A stretch of DNA of 28,771 nucleotides from Roseburia_C sp051879315. Its GTDB lineage: Bacteria; Bacillota; Clostridia; Lachnospirales; Lachnospiraceae. Each line of letters begins with the position of its first letter. Positions within the stretch are counted from its first letter, which is position 1. Location: NCBI GenBank assembly GCA_051879315.1, contig JBJELW010000038.1, forward strand, positions 1 through 28,771, read 5' to 3'. Shown here piece after piece: positions 14,659 through 21,563 of this stretch. The notes under the pieces were generated by a model that saw only the letters and a list, made by a program, of their open reading frames with translations, was not told the origin of the DNA and did no database searches. The position numbers and the translations under genes are program-made.

Positions 14659-14919
14659 CTATCTACTTTTCTTTATGGTCTTATACTTGTAAATAAACGC
14701 AGCCAGAATTAGTAATGCTGCCAAAACTGTAATAAAAAGCATTGCTATACTGTGATTAGATATTGCTACACATAAGAAAATTCCTATAAGTCCACCATAG
14801 AAGCCCACAAGAATAACTGCACATAGAATCCTTAACGGGAGTGGTACTTTCTTTTCTCCGGCCGCCTCTATACAGCCTTCCAAAATAATTTCAAATAAAA
14901 GTTCAAAAACAAAATCCAT
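14659..14919 (-). CDS. small membrane protein, two TM segments
   Basis: An 86-residue protein. After an acidic amphipathic start (MDFVFELLFEIILEGCIEAA) and a short basic loop come two membrane segments at about 27-50 and 52-75, and a lysine-rich tail (YKYKTIKKSR). No family is recognised. GGGG lies about 12 bases before the ATG, a weak spacing. It lies 50 bases upstream of the ankyrin gene, in the same direction, and follows the GT2 pseudogene. Confidence 0.65.
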   Translation of the reverse strand: MDFVFELLFEIILEGCIEAAGEKKVPLPLRILCAVILVGFYGGLIGIFLCVAISNHSIAMLFITVLAALLILAAFIYKYKTIKKSR

Positions 14920-14979
14920 GTCTCTACTTCACCCCTTGTCTATTTTTTATCACTCCCGACAATAAATTATTCAATGTTA

Positions 14980-15823
14980 CTAAGCTTCTAAGCGAGATGA
15001 AACTATATGGACCGCAGCCGCCATTCCACCATCACCATAAGTTGGACTTTGCATAAAATCGGATGATACTTGACTTAAGCTTTCTCCTACTGATAACGTA
15101 TGACAAATTTCACTTTCCCACCATAAAGTCTTGACATAGATATAGACTCCATTCCTAATATCACATCTGTTATGTGAGATTGATAGGACTGACTATGTTT
15201 TTCTATCAAAAAACGAATAAGCTCCAGTCGTTTAGACATACTTTCAATATTTGTTGAAGTGGGTGCAGTCCGATAATCGATGAGCGGTTCGGATACAATC
15301 CCAATATGCGCACCCGGCATAATTTCCAGCATACTAAGAAAAAAGTCCCAGTCCTCAAAACCCGAACGCATAGACTCATCATAGCCACCACTCTTTTCCC
15401 ATATTTCACACCGTACAATATGTGTAGCGGGGCAGCAGTTACGAGCAAGAAATTCGGCTATGCCGCCTCCACTCGGACGAACCGTTCAATATAATGCGGC
15501 TCCATTTTATCGTCTCCATCAAGTACAAGTACCATTGGAGATTGTGTTTCTCGAATACCCGCATTTCGTGCAGTCGATGCTCCTGCATTTGGCTGCTGTA
15601 TCACACTTATGGGAACAGACGTATCAATCATTGTTTTAATGTTATTCAGTATGTTAATGGAATCTTCATCTGTCGAACCATCATCTACAATAACAATTCT
15701 AGATGGTTGCATAGTCTGATCACACAATGATTGAACTGCTTCAAGAACCAAAGTCCCTTGATTAAAACTGGTAATGACCGCTTCAACGTCTTCTGCAACA
15801 CACCCATTGCTTCTTGTATCCAT
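14980..15823 (-). pseudogene. family 2 glycosyltransferase, broken into three frames
   Basis: From an ATG at 15823 (GGAGAGG eight bases upstream) the first frame encodes the GT-A nucleotide-binding half: AVITSFNQGTLVLEAVQSLC, VIVDDGSTDED, QPNAGASTARNAGI and the metal-binding LDGDD, then stops at 15458. A second frame from about 15475 continues with EFLARNCCPATHIVRCEIWE, GGYDES and the catalytic-region GFEDWDFF, ending at 15087. Comparison with the family suggests about 30-40 residues are missing between them, so a deletion with frameshift. A third frame (about 15120 to TAG at 14980) reads SQVSSDFMQSPTYGDGGMAA, which I take as the original C-terminus after a second frameshift (less certain). 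No active enzyme is expected. Confidence 0.8.
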
Positions 15824-15865
15824 TTTATTCACCTCTCCGTTGTCCAATTTTCCCTTCACCACGCA

Positions 15866-15979
15866 TCATAGGACTGGGCCATTCTGTGCAATCTCCGCAA
15901 TGACTCTCCAGCTGTTGTCATAAGTATACATCACCTAGGTGTCATCTGCAAAGGTGGTCTTGTAGAGATAGATAATAGC
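15866..15979 (-). pseudogene. C-terminal stub of an unidentified gene
   Basis: A 38-codon stretch reads AIIYLYKTTFADDT, then TAG, then VMYTYDNSWRVIAEIAQNGP and a final TGA at 15866. The run across the internal TAG has coding-like composition and looks like the end of a beta-rich secreted domain. It has no start and a stop inside. It lies between the Rpn-type pseudogene and the glycosyltransferase pseudogene and overlaps the hairpin at 15972-16014. Identity unknown. Confidence 0.35.
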
Positions 15980-16014
15980 CAAGCATGGGCGATTTCACCC
16001 AGCCTGGCTATTAT
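15972..16014 (-). terminator. hairpin after the Rpn-type pseudogene
   Basis: ATAATAGCCA (15972-15981) pairs perfectly with TGGCTATTAT (16005-16014), with an inner GGG/CCC (15987-15989, 15998-16000). It lies 16 bases beyond the Rpn stop. A-rich sequence on one side and TTAT/TTTT on the other make it usable in either direction. Confidence 0.5.
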
Positions 16015-16029
16015 TTTAATCAGCAATAC

Positions 16030-16721
16030 CTACATCCGACTTGTAAACTCCTCGATGGAGTCCACCTTTGCGGCTAACTTTAACCATCCCTTCAAAGTGT
16101 CCATATTCTCCTCTATCATAACCTTGGTCATCAATTCCTGAGGAATAGAACCATATTCTTCTAACAGTTCCAGAACATCTTCCGCTTTGCCTTCCATTCT
16201 GCCACGCTTCTGACCAATCTCCTCTCCAAGCTTCTGGCCAATCCCCTTCCCATCCTCAAATTTTTCATCCATCTTCATTTCTATGGTCATATAATTAGTC
16301 CTCCATTCATCATCCGCCCGGATCTCTTGAACTCTTTTCTGAAGTCCACCCGTATATTCATCTGTGGGCTCTCCAGTCTTAAAATAATTCAGAAGATTTA
16401 CTGCCTTTTCACTTACTCCGGTTCTATCACCGAAAATATTTATAAAGTACGTCTTCCTCTTGTCCTCCAAAATGAGTTCCGGGTTCTCCCTGCACATTGT
16501 CTCGAAAGTGTAGATGCTTCGATTGTCTTCAAACGGATCAAAATCACAGACAAAAATGACTATGGATTTCTTCAAATCCTTGTACTTCTGACCTGCTTTA
16601 ATCTGGTAGCTGTCCATCTCACTGTGATAGTAGCGACTGCGAAGGTGCCGTTCCTAAACACCGACCCAAACATCACGTCGTTGGTAATTTCCATGGTGTC
16701 AAAATCAATTGCGTTACTCAT
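16030..16721 (-). pseudogene. Rpn/PD-(D/E)XK nuclease-family 'transposase', core deleted
   Basis: An ATG at 16721 with AGGAGG five bases upstream starts MSNAIDFDTMEITNDVMFGS then VFRN, the classic opening of the clostridial Rpn/PDDEXK_2 family. Within about 30 residues the frame is lost. In another frame the C-terminal part resumes as RYYHSEMDSYQIKAGQKYKD, SIVIFVCDFDPFED and FINIFGD, ends with a helical tail (EDVLELLEEYGSIPQELM), and stops at 16030. Intact members have about 80-90 residues between these blocks, carrying the PD-(D/E)XK catalytic residues. That core is missing here, so the gene is dead. Family members are linked to recombination and to mobile DNA, but no terminal repeats or target duplication are visible. 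Confidence 0.85.
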
Positions 16722-16755
16722 TTGTACCTCCTTCTGTGAACGTCACGTCCACCCC

Positions 16756-16775
16756 GGGAGGTTTCCAAACCTCCC
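16756..16775. repeat. 20-bp perfect palindrome upstream of the Rpn gene
   Basis: GGGAGGTTTCCAAACCTCCC forms a 9-bp perfect stem with a 2-base turn, about 30 bases upstream of the Rpn ribosome site. It lacks a T-run, so it is more likely an operator, an mRNA leader hairpin or a mobile-element end than a terminator. A second hairpin, GGATG-g-CGC-tac-GCG-CATCC, lies at 16840-16859. Confidence 0.6.
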
Positions 16776-16885
16776 TGCTATGAAATTGTTGATTGAAAAT
16801 TAAGCAGTGAAGTTTGTTTGATATTAAGATTTTTCGATTGGATGGCGCTACGCGCATCCATAGATAATAGACTTTCTGCTTGGGT

Positions 16886-17035
16886 TTAGTCTATCATAGA
16901 ATCATTGTTTTCACAATAACCAAACCGGATTTTATAGTCTTTCTTCGTCCACCGATCCTGGATGGTCATTCCATTACGAATGGCCACATTCTGAGATGCG
17001 GTATTGGTATCTCTGATAATGGAACAGGACGCACG
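16886..17035 (-). pseudogene. C-terminal remnant of a GNAT acetyltransferase
   Basis: Directly after the TGA of the diguanylate cyclase gene, and in its frame, 49 codons read RASCSIIRDTNTASQNVAIR then NGMTIQDRWTKKDY, ending at TAA. SIIRDTNxASxxVAxxNGM is the acetyl-CoA-side C-terminal motif of RimJ/RimL-type GNAT enzymes. No start or N-terminal half is present. It is therefore a stub left after a deletion or rearrangement fused to the 3' end of the cyclase gene. The last 15 residues deviate from the family. Confidence 0.65.
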
Positions 17036-18016
17036 TCAAATAGCCTCACGTTCTTTTGCTGCGTAATACACCTGTTTTGCATCATACATTTTTTTATCTG
17101 CTTCCCGCATAATGCTCTCAAATGGCTCCTTGGCCAGCTTGCGATATGCCACTCCAAAAGAAATGCTCACTTTTTTAAGCTCGCAATAAACCTGAGCCTG
17201 CTCCAGCATTTTGTGGATAGACTTCTCTTCTTCACCCAGCAGGATTACCACAAATTCATCTCCCCCGATTCGATAGACATTCTCTTTTCCAAAACATGCG
17301 GTCAACACTTCTGCCGCATCACAAATGTATTTATCTCCGGCTTCATGTCCATGGGAATCATTCATCTTTTTCAGGCCGTTCAGGTCACACATCACAACAG
17401 CAATGGACTGGCTGCTATCATAGTCTCCGTCGTAAGCCCACTCCAGTGCAGTACGATTCTTGCACTTGGTCAGTTGATCCATAATCGCCATTTTTTCCAA
17501 TTTCCCGGAGTAATCCCGGAGGCGCAGCATCATGGAAATCACAAATTCCATCATGTCAATCAACTCCGAAATATTCTCCATAATATCTGCCGGGGGATTA
17601 TCTACACCGTAAAAACCCACATACTTTCCACCAACTTCAATGGGTCCTGTAACCAGACTGGTTATACCCTGTGGTTTTAACAGCTGATACACAGGCTCAC
17701 TTATCTTGCGGTATTCCTCAATATCGTAAATAATAACATTCCGGGATTTCTCATATTCCGCAAACCAAACATCCAGCGTACCTTCATAAGGAACCCCTTT
17801 TAGGTTATCGATCTCGGCGGACACGCCTTCCCTGCAACACTCATAGGTGTTATCAAAGGTGCCATCATGATTATCCTCAAATATGTAGGCACGATCCGAA
17901 TTCAGATTCTCACAAATATACTGTAATAATTGATTGATGATATGATCCGGGGATTCCGCCGCAGAGGCAAAACGAATCATGTCTGCAATGAATTTATTAT
18001 GATCCAGCTTTTTCAT
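17036..18016 (-). CDS. GAF-GGDEF diguanylate cyclase
   Basis: A 326-residue cytosolic protein. Residues about 20-165 are a GAF-like sensor (DRAYIFEDNHDGTFDNTYEC, GPIEVGGKYVGFYGVDNPP), followed by a short coiled linker. Residues 175-325 are a GGDEF domain: MDQLTKCKNRTALE, the metal/substrate strand VVMCDLNGLKKMNDSHGHEA, GDKYI, the catalytic loop RIGGDEF with GGDEF at 251-255, and SISFGVA. All key residues are present, so it should make cyclic di-GMP from two GTP. No RxxD product-inhibition site precedes GGDEF (the positions read FGKE), so feedback control through that site is not expected. Start: AAAGGAG seven bases before the ATG. The ligand of the GAF domain is unknown. Confidence 0.93.
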   Translation of the reverse strand: MKKLDHNKFIADMIRFASAAESPDHIINQLLQYICENLNSDRAYIFEDNHDGTFDNTYECCREGVSAEIDNLKGVPYEGTLDVWFAEYEKSRNVIIYDIEEYRKISEPVYQLLKPQGITSLVTGPIEVGGKYVGFYGVDNPPADIMENISELIDMMEFVISMMLRLRDYSGKLEKMAIMDQLTKCKNRTALEWAYDGDYDSSQSIAVVMCDLNGLKKMNDSHGHEAGDKYICDAAEVLTACFGKENVYRIGGDEFVVILLGEEEKSIHKMLEQAQVYCELKKVSISFGVAYRKLAKEPFESIMREADKKMYDAKQVYYAAKEREAI

Positions 18017-18100
18017 ATGTTTTCTCCTTTGTTCATTCCAGGACTCTCTTCATGGATACTTCCTACCCTAAACGTCGCTATATCAGCATCATTGCTTTAA

Positions 18101-18367
18101 TCACCAAAAAAACACAACCACAGATATCGTAACTATAGGCATTGTAAAAATAAGGTTCTCCCCCGGAATCACATTCTTTTTAACAGCTTTCATTATACGC
18201 CCGATTAAGAAAAGCATGATAACCGTAAGTAACACAACCAATACTATGTACCGTCCCAAAAACAATGCGCACATCCATATTCCTTTAATAACACCTCCGC
18301 CCATGTATTTAGCGATTTTAGGATATACCAATATAACAATTATCCCCATAACCACAAACGAAATCAT
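18101..18367 (-). CDS. small membrane protein, about three TM segments
   Basis: An 88-residue hydrophobic protein with segments at about 2-16, 30-54 and 70-87, and a basic loop (RIMKAVKKNVIPG). No family is recognised. GGGAGA lies about ten bases before the ATG. It sits between the metallo-hydrolase and the diguanylate cyclase genes on the same strand, with gaps of 60-85 bases. Function unknown. Confidence 0.6.
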   Translation of the reverse strand: MISFVVMGIIVILVYPKIAKYMGGGVIKGIWMCALFLGRYIVLVVLLTVIMLFLIGRIMKAVKKNVIPGENLIFTMPIVTISVVVFFW

Positions 18368-18429
18368 ATTTTCTCTTTCTCCCTCTACATTCCCAAATAA
18401 TCATATAATTAACACTTCATCCACCTTTC

Positions 18430-19152
18430 CTAAACTTTATCTATCGTAAATACAATCTCCGATCTCCCATATTCATCTTCATACCTACTACAATAAGTAT
18501 TAAAACCAATGGTATCCTGCTTAGTAGCCTCATCTATAACCAGATTTTCAATATTCCTTAAATGCGAAATCAATTTTTCTTTTGGATACTCTTGATTACT
18601 GTGTCCGCAAAGATAAGTGGTAAAATCCATTTTCATGGCAGCTGTTATTGTTTCATATAAGTCTTTCATGGATAAAGAGCCATAGTTAAATAACCACAAC
18701 CCTTCATTTAGTGCATCCCCGGCAATCAGTATATTTTCTTCCTGTACAAGCAATCCTATCGAACCTTTCGTATGTCCCGCCAAAGGCACCACCACCACGT
18801 TAACATTTCCCAATGAAATGTTCTGGCCAATCCGGATTTCATTCAACTGGTACACTGCCGGGTTATTCTCTTTAAAATAATTGATTACATCCCATTCCTC
18901 TTTTAAGGCATACACTGTATCAAACCAATGGTTCCCGCCGATATGATCTGGATGTCCATGGCTGTTAATCACCAGATACGGCGTGGAAATGTTTGACTCC
19001 ACAAATGACCGTAAATCTCGATTTCCATGTCCGGTATCAACCAAGACAGACAGTTCACTTCCTTTGACAAGGGTACAATATACCCCGTCATCTTCTGCAA
19101 TCTGCCAGATATCATCCCGTATTTTCGTATATTCATATAATTCGTTCGTCAA
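18430..19152 (-). CDS. MBL-fold metallo-hydrolase (TTG start)
   Basis: A 240-residue metallo-beta-lactamase-fold protein. The zinc motif HxHxDH is SHGHPDHIGGN (H65, H67, D69, H70). It is followed by LAGHTKGSIGLL (third metal histidine near 134), AGDALNEG (bridging aspartate near 154) and CGHSNQ (last histidine near 202). The family covers glyoxalase II-like thioesterases, lactonases and other hydrolases, and the substrate is unknown. I prefer the TTG at 19152 (MTNELYEYTKI), because GGGAGGG lies just upstream of it. The longer GTG reading at 19182 has no ribosome site. It follows the DUF3592-like gene by about 45 bases. Confidence 0.9.
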   Translation of the reverse strand: MTNELYEYTKIRDDIWQIAEDDGVYCTLVKGSELSVLVDTGHGNRDLRSFVESNISTPYLVINSHGHPDHIGGNHWFDTVYALKEEWDVINYFKENNPAVYQLNEIRIGQNISLGNVNVVVVPLAGHTKGSIGLLVQEENILIAGDALNEGLWLFNYGSLSMKDLYETITAAMKMDFTTYLCGHSNQEYPKEKLISHLRNIENLVIDEATKQDTIGFNTYCSRYEDEYGRSEIVFTIDKV

Positions 19153-19197
19153 GCTGACCCTCCCTTGTTCTTCTATTGGCACCAGTCCAGAATGATA

Positions 19198-20154
19198 TCA
19201 AAATCCTCCGGCACCCACCGGCCGTATAGCTTTTTCGTCAATGCCACTGATATCAATGGTATCAAAACCATTGACCAGCCGTTCCTCATGGCATTCCATA
19301 ACCTCATCCTTACTTATCTGATAAATATCTCCGCTGTGAAAACGGTGATTGTGATCGTCATAGGAAAGTAACAGCGGCGCATTGCCATCACTTTCTGCCA
19401 TGGAAAACACCACTGTCTTTAGTCCGGTTTGCGGAGCGATGTAAATATCAACAACCTTAATCATACGCAGGGACGCGTTAGCATCCCCCTCCCGTCGACA
19501 CTGCTCCGCAGAGACAAACAGATGACGATAGAGAATAAAGGCTCCCACTGCTCCAAAAATAACCAGGAAATATAGTGTAACGTTGTCCATGATGGCTCCC
19601 ATTACCACTCCATCAATGCCCATAAGCATTAGCCCACAGCCAAGAACAATCCCCTTCGTTTTTTCGATATCCAAATTCATAGCAAAAGCAATCAACGCAA
19701 AGGCCAGCGCAAACACACTGAAAAAGAGCCACAAATCACCGTCATCCGTCACTGGGATCAGTGATCGGGTCATCCAATCTTCTTTTGCCACTACATAATC
19801 ATTGGGATTATCATTGTTGTAGAGAATCGATATCTTTTGCCCTTCCTTCGGCACGTTACCTTCAGAAAAAATATCCCCCGTACTCCGAATGTATTCTGTT
19901 CCGTCCACAGTATATTCAATCTCAGCGGAATATGTATAATAAGTACCATCATCACTATCTTCGTGTTCATAGCTCTGTAGGGAATTTATCCGTCCTGCCA
20001 CATCCGAATAGTTTTCATAATTGGACGCATAGGTAAATCGATGAATCGTACCAAAATACAGTGCGACAATGCTGAATACAACCAGTATGACAAAGAAAAA
20101 CCAATGCGATATTTTGTTTACTTTTCTCTGTACCATCATTTTCCTTTTCTCCAT
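19198..20154 (-). CDS. DUF3592-like membrane protein, copy B
   Basis: A 318-residue protein. It has a TM segment at about 18-36, then an extracytoplasmic DUF3592-type domain (YTYSAEIEYTVDGTEYIRST, EGQKISILYNNDNPNDYVV). Next come three hydrophobic segments at about 140-158, 170-190 and 193-213, and a C-terminal cytosolic extension of about 100 residues (QTGLKTVVFSMAESDGNAPL). It is clearly paralogous to the next gene upstream: shared motifs include YFGTVHRFTYAS/YFGTIHRFTYAS, LQxYEHEDSDD and LLMGIDGVVMG. The extension is absent from that paralogue. DUF3592 proteins are of unknown function. Start uncertain: the ATG at 20154, or one six codons later. Lies 36 bases after the paralogue, so one transcript. 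Confidence 0.85.
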   Translation of the reverse strand: MEKRKMMVQRKVNKISHWFFFVILVVFSIVALYFGTIHRFTYASNYENYSDVAGRINSLQSYEHEDSDDGTYYTYSAEIEYTVDGTEYIRSTGDIFSEGNVPKEGQKISILYNNDNPNDYVVAKEDWMTRSLIPVTDDGDLWLFFSVFALAFALIAFAMNLDIEKTKGIVLGCGLMLMGIDGVVMGAIMDNVTLYFLVIFGAVGAFILYRHLFVSAEQCRREGDANASLRMIKVVDIYIAPQTGLKTVVFSMAESDGNAPLLLSYDDHNHRFHSGDIYQISKDEVMECHEERLVNGFDTIDISGIDEKAIRPVGAGGF

Positions 20155-20190
20155 TCATTTATTTCCTCATTCACCGAGAAAATCCATAAT

Positions 20191-20841
20191 CTAATTCCAT
20201 CCACGTTCCTTCGGAACGAACAATTCTCGATACAGTACAAAGGCACCCACTGCGCCAAAAATAATCAGGAAGCACATGGCAAAATTGCGTGTGATAATAC
20301 CCATCACCACTCCATCAATACCCATAAGCAGCAGCCCGGAGCCCAGAATAATCCCCCTCACCTGCTCGTTATCCAAAGCCATTGCCGCCACAATCAACCC
20401 AATACCAAGAAGCAGCAGACTGGTAAAGAGCCAATCGTCACCACTATCACTGAGCGGAACCAGAGACCGGGTCATCCAGTCATTTTTGGCCACCACATAA
20501 TCGTTGGGGTCATCATTGTTGTAGAGGATTGGAACCTTTCGCCCCTCCTCCGGCACATCGTCTTTCGTAAAAATATCATCTGTGACCTGGAAATAATCCA
20601 CCCCGTCCACCGTATATTCAATCTCGGCAGAATAGGTATAATAGGTATGATCATCACTGTCTTCATGCTCATATTTCTGCAGAGAATTCACCCGTCCGCC
20701 CACATCAGAATAATTCGCATATTTGGACGCATAAGTAAACCGGTGTACGGTTCCAAAATACAGCATAATGGCACTGCATACCATCATTCCTGCAAAAACG
20801 AGCCAAATCACTTTTTTATCCACGTATCTTACAACCTTCAT
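20191..20841 (-). CDS. DUF3592-like membrane protein, copy A
   Basis: A 216-residue membrane protein. It has a first TM at about 10-28, then the DUF3592-like extracytoplasmic domain (YTYSAEIEYTVDGVDYFQVT, ILYNNDDPNDYVVAKNDWMT), then three hydrophobic segments to residue about 205 and a short basic tail (FVPKERGWN). It is the first gene of the tandem pair and is similar to copy B along nearly all of its length, so the pair arose by duplication, with copy B carrying an extra C-terminal domain. Promoter TTGAAT-18-TATAAT lies at 20894-20923, overlapping the divergent promoter of the plus-strand gene at 20978. Function unknown; perhaps the two form a complex. Confidence 0.85.
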   Translation of the reverse strand: MKVVRYVDKKVIWLVFAGMMVCSAIMLYFGTVHRFTYASKYANYSDVGGRVNSLQKYEHEDSDDHTYYTYSAEIEYTVDGVDYFQVTDDIFTKDDVPEEGRKVPILYNNDDPNDYVVAKNDWMTRSLVPLSDSGDDWLFTSLLLLGIGLIVAAMALDNEQVRGIILGSGLLLMGIDGVVMGIITRNFAMCFLIIFGAVGAFVLYRELFVPKERGWN

Positions 20842-20893
20842 ACTTCCTTCGCCTTTCCTTTATGTGCATTTCCGCAGTATAATGTCTGTCATC

Positions 20894-20923
20894 ATTATAA
20901 CTTGCCTATGTGTGGCGATTCAA
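20894..20923 (-). promoter_or_regulatory. promoter of the DUF3592-like pair
   Basis: Minus strand TTGAAT (20923-20918), 18-base spacer, TATAAT (20899-20894). It overlaps the divergent promoter at 20902-20930, so the two directions probably exclude each other. Confidence 0.65.
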
Positions 20924-20930
20924 GTAAAAT
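20902..20930 (+). promoter_or_regulatory. divergent promoter of the plus-strand membrane gene
   Basis: TTGCCT (20902-20907), 17-base spacer, TAAAAT (20925-20930), about 48 bases before the ATG at 20978. Confidence 0.5.
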
Positions 20931-20977
20931 GATAACTGTTTAGGGATTTTGCATGAAAGCCCGGAAAGGACGAGGTT

Positions 20978-21523
20978 ATGAAATCGAAAAATCATCAGAC
21001 TTTTTGGAAATACTTTTTCAGGGTTATAGTTTTGATATTTGTTGCTGTAGCAGCATTGGATGTGACCGTGTGGGCATGGCATGAACATAACTGGCATCAG
21101 TTTTACATGGAATCAAACGCGGCTGAGTCAGCGGGATACGACGAGGAATACTCCATCTGCAGCCGGGAGGAAGATATCCTTTTTGACGGGGAAGTCTACA
21201 CCCATTTTCACGCGCACCGTCACATGAGCTTAGACGGAGATTATCACGAGGATCTCCTGGTCAAAAGCGATTCGCAATATATAGATAACGTCCCGGACCA
21301 AGATGAAAATCTTATTATCTTTGCAAAAGAGGTATCCTCTTATGACGATTTGCACGGAACCAGTTATACTTTTATCGAAATCTATTCTATCTGTGATTAC
21401 ACAATGGATGACATGAGACAATGGCCTGTCATTGCCATTTTGGTGACAATTCTTGCTGGTTTCATCGAGGTAATCCTGGTGGTTATATTTATTATTCACA
21501 AGATTGTGGAACGCAGAAAATGA
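20978..21523 (+). CDS. membrane-anchored protein, 181 residues, unknown
   Basis: Topology: a short basic N-terminus, a TM at about 11-33, an extracytoplasmic acidic domain of about 110 residues, a second TM at about 149-173 and a basic tail (HKIVERRK). The outer domain is rich in His/Asp/Tyr (WHEHNWHQFYME, THFHAHRHMSLDGDYHEDLL), which could bind metal, though no known motif is present. No family is recognised. The ATG follows AGGACGAGG at short distance. It is transcribed away from the DUF3592-like pair, from an overlapping promoter, and ends at a hairpin terminator. The shared control region hints at a related envelope role (inference). Confidence 0.75.
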   Translation: MKSKNHQTFWKYFFRVIVLIFVAVAALDVTVWAWHEHNWHQFYMESNAAESAGYDEEYSICSREEDILFDGEVYTHFHAHRHMSLDGDYHEDLLVKSDSQYIDNVPDQDENLIIFAKEVSSYDDLHGTSYTFIEIYSICDYTMDDMRQWPVIAILVTILAGFIEVILVVIFIIHKIVERRK

Positions 21524-21552
21524 CCAGCCCAGTCTTAGGGCCGGCCATTTTT
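21519..21552 (+). terminator. intrinsic terminator of the 20978 gene
   Basis: AATG-a-CC-a-GCCC pairs with GGGC-c-GG-c-CATT around a 7-base loop and runs into TTTTT (21548-21552). It overlaps the stop codon, between converging genes. Confidence 0.65.
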
Positions 21553-21563
21553 ATAAAAGCAAA

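Noticed and set aside
16880..17680. Long plus-strand ORF of 266 codons
   Set aside because: It is antisense to the diguanylate cyclase, whose GAF and GGDEF motifs are complete; the plus-strand product is His/Cys/Phe-rich nonsense with no ribosome site.
49..18016. Chromosomal integron with attC sites
   Set aside because: The one-strand run of small cassettes is suggestive, but no integrase is present and the intergenic palindromes do not share a core of the GTTRRRY/RYYYAAC type at gene ends.
20041..20943. Plus-strand ORF of 300 codons
   Set aside because: Antisense to the DUF3592-like pair; its composition (HH, NN and PP runs) is that of a shadow frame.
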